Assembly: GCF_020510445.1 (NCBI RefSeq)
Contig: NZ_JAHBAG010000001.1
Span: 4,502,501 to 4,566,500 of the forward strand
Length of the DNA stretch: 64,000 nucleotides
From: Hydrogenophaga taeniospiralis
GTDB lineage: Bacteria > Pseudomonadota > Gammaproteobacteria > Burkholderiales > Burkholderiaceae_C
Reading direction: 5' to 3'
The translations under genes were made by a program, and so were the position numbers. Of this stretch, positions 63,545-64,000 are shown one piece after another; within the stretch, counting starts at the first letter, position 1, and the number at the start of each line of letters is the position of its first letter. The notes below the pieces were generated by a model. It had not been told where the DNA came from, did not search any database, and was given only the letters and a program-made list of their open reading frames with translations.

Positions 63545-64000
63545 ATGAACCCCGCCGCCCCACTCCCGCCCCCGCCGCGCCGCGCGGCGCCGCCCTCGTT
63601 CGGCGACCACCTGCGCCAGTGGCGCCAGCGCCGCCACCTGAGCCAGCTCGACCTCGCGCAGGTGGCCGACATTTCCACGCGGCACCTGAGCTTCGTGGAA
63701 ACCGGGCGCGCCAGCCCGAGCCGCGAGATGGTGTTGCGCCTGGGCGAGCGGCTGGACGTGCCGCTGCGCGAGCGCAACGCGCTGCTGGTGGCGGCCGGCT
63801 TCGCGCCGATGTACCGCGAGCGGGCGCTGAACGACCCCGAGATGGCCGAGGCCCGCGCGGCGGTGGAGCGCATCCTGCATTGCCACGAACCCTGGCCCGC
63901 GCTGGCGATGGACCGGCACTGGAACCTGGTGCTGGGCAACCGCATGGTGCCGCCACTGCTCGCGGGCGTGGCGCCGGCTTTGCTGGCAGGGCCGGTGAAC
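63545..64000 (+). CDS. XRE-family regulator (MmyB-like), truncated by window end
   Basis: A partial gene of at least 152 residues. ATG 63545 gives MNPAAPLPPPPRRAAPPS. An XRE helix-turn-helix domain follows (about 20-78: LRQWRQRRHLSQLDLAQVADISTRHLSFVETGRASPSREMVLRLGERL). The start of an MmyB-like ligand domain is then visible (AAVERILHCHEPWPALAMDRHWNLVLGN). No stop occurs before 64000. It probably controls the divergent membrane-protein gene. Confidence 0.85.
   Translation, partial: MNPAAPLPPPPRRAAPPSFGDHLRQWRQRRHLSQLDLAQVADISTRHLSFVETGRASPSREMVLRLGERLDVPLRERNALLVAAGFAPMYRERALNDPEMAEARAAVERILHCHEPWPALAMDRHWNLVLGNRMVPPLLAGVAPALLAGPVN

Overview
The window is high-GC DNA from a betaproteobacterium, most likely a Comamonadaceae member close to Hydrogenophaga. 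This is inferred from codon use, the pabB-pabC fusion, hut gene order, and a GC-rich intergenic repeat with the core GGAACCGGCTnnGCCGGGCC. Most of it is ordinary chromosome: no rRNA, tRNA, CRISPR array, complete prophage or intact insertion sequence was seen. Accessory DNA lies mainly at 31.7-37.9 kb, 43.0-53 kb and 62.4-63.0 kb.

0-31.7 kb is housekeeping and metabolism: darP, mog, slyD, a pabBC fusion, trmJ-cysE, suhB, a multi-PAS histidine kinase, mutS, an Anbu proteasome-like peptidase, an alpha/beta hydrolase, a second PAS kinase, uppP and a DUF1439 lipoprotein. Two 2TM-domain genes follow around a secreted hydrolase, then a LytS/LytTR two-component pair. Next is a complete histidine-utilisation locus: divergent hutC, then hutU-hutH-hutD-hutI-hutG, with a promoter and a TGTATATACA palindrome between them. 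A secreted Tyr/His-rich protein, a DUF924 protein, a tail-anchored protein and glutaminase complete the block.

31.7-37.9 kb holds a YjjJ-type HipA-family kinase behind an AT-rich palindromic leader. A lipoprotein plus a GH19 muramidase-like protein with a C-terminal XVIPCD-like tail look like an immunity/effector pair for an antibacterial type IV secretion system. A four-gene coupled operon (DCC/DUF393, a broken SDR, DoxX-like, DUF2269) follows, with a GbsR/MarR regulator. Two copies of an ATTTCTGTC-type palindrome bracket the regulator and probably mark its operators.

37.9-43 kb carries the hscC/djlC-type Hsp70/J-like pair and glnS. 43-53 kb is the plastic zone: an unrecognised two-gene module (337 aa plus a 711-aa TPR protein), remnants of two UvrD-like helicases, two decayed MntA/HepT nucleotidyltransferase-HEPN modules each sandwiched between copies of neighbouring gene fragments, a GIY-YIG-like gene with a deleted duplicate, a cold-shock/excalibur membrane protein, a polytopic membrane protein, cheV and an EF-hand protein.

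53-64 kb returns to mostly conserved small genes: pcp, an EcsC-like protein, DUF3014, DUF2322, AHSA1, tapT, a DOPA-dioxygenase-like protein, a PNPOx-family protein, a membrane-anchored Mrr-type nuclease, a degenerate-GGDEF membrane protein, DUF1097 and an SRAP protein lacking Cys2. A 640-bp non-coding block full of inverted repeats precedes a small membrane protein and a partial XRE regulator that runs off the end.
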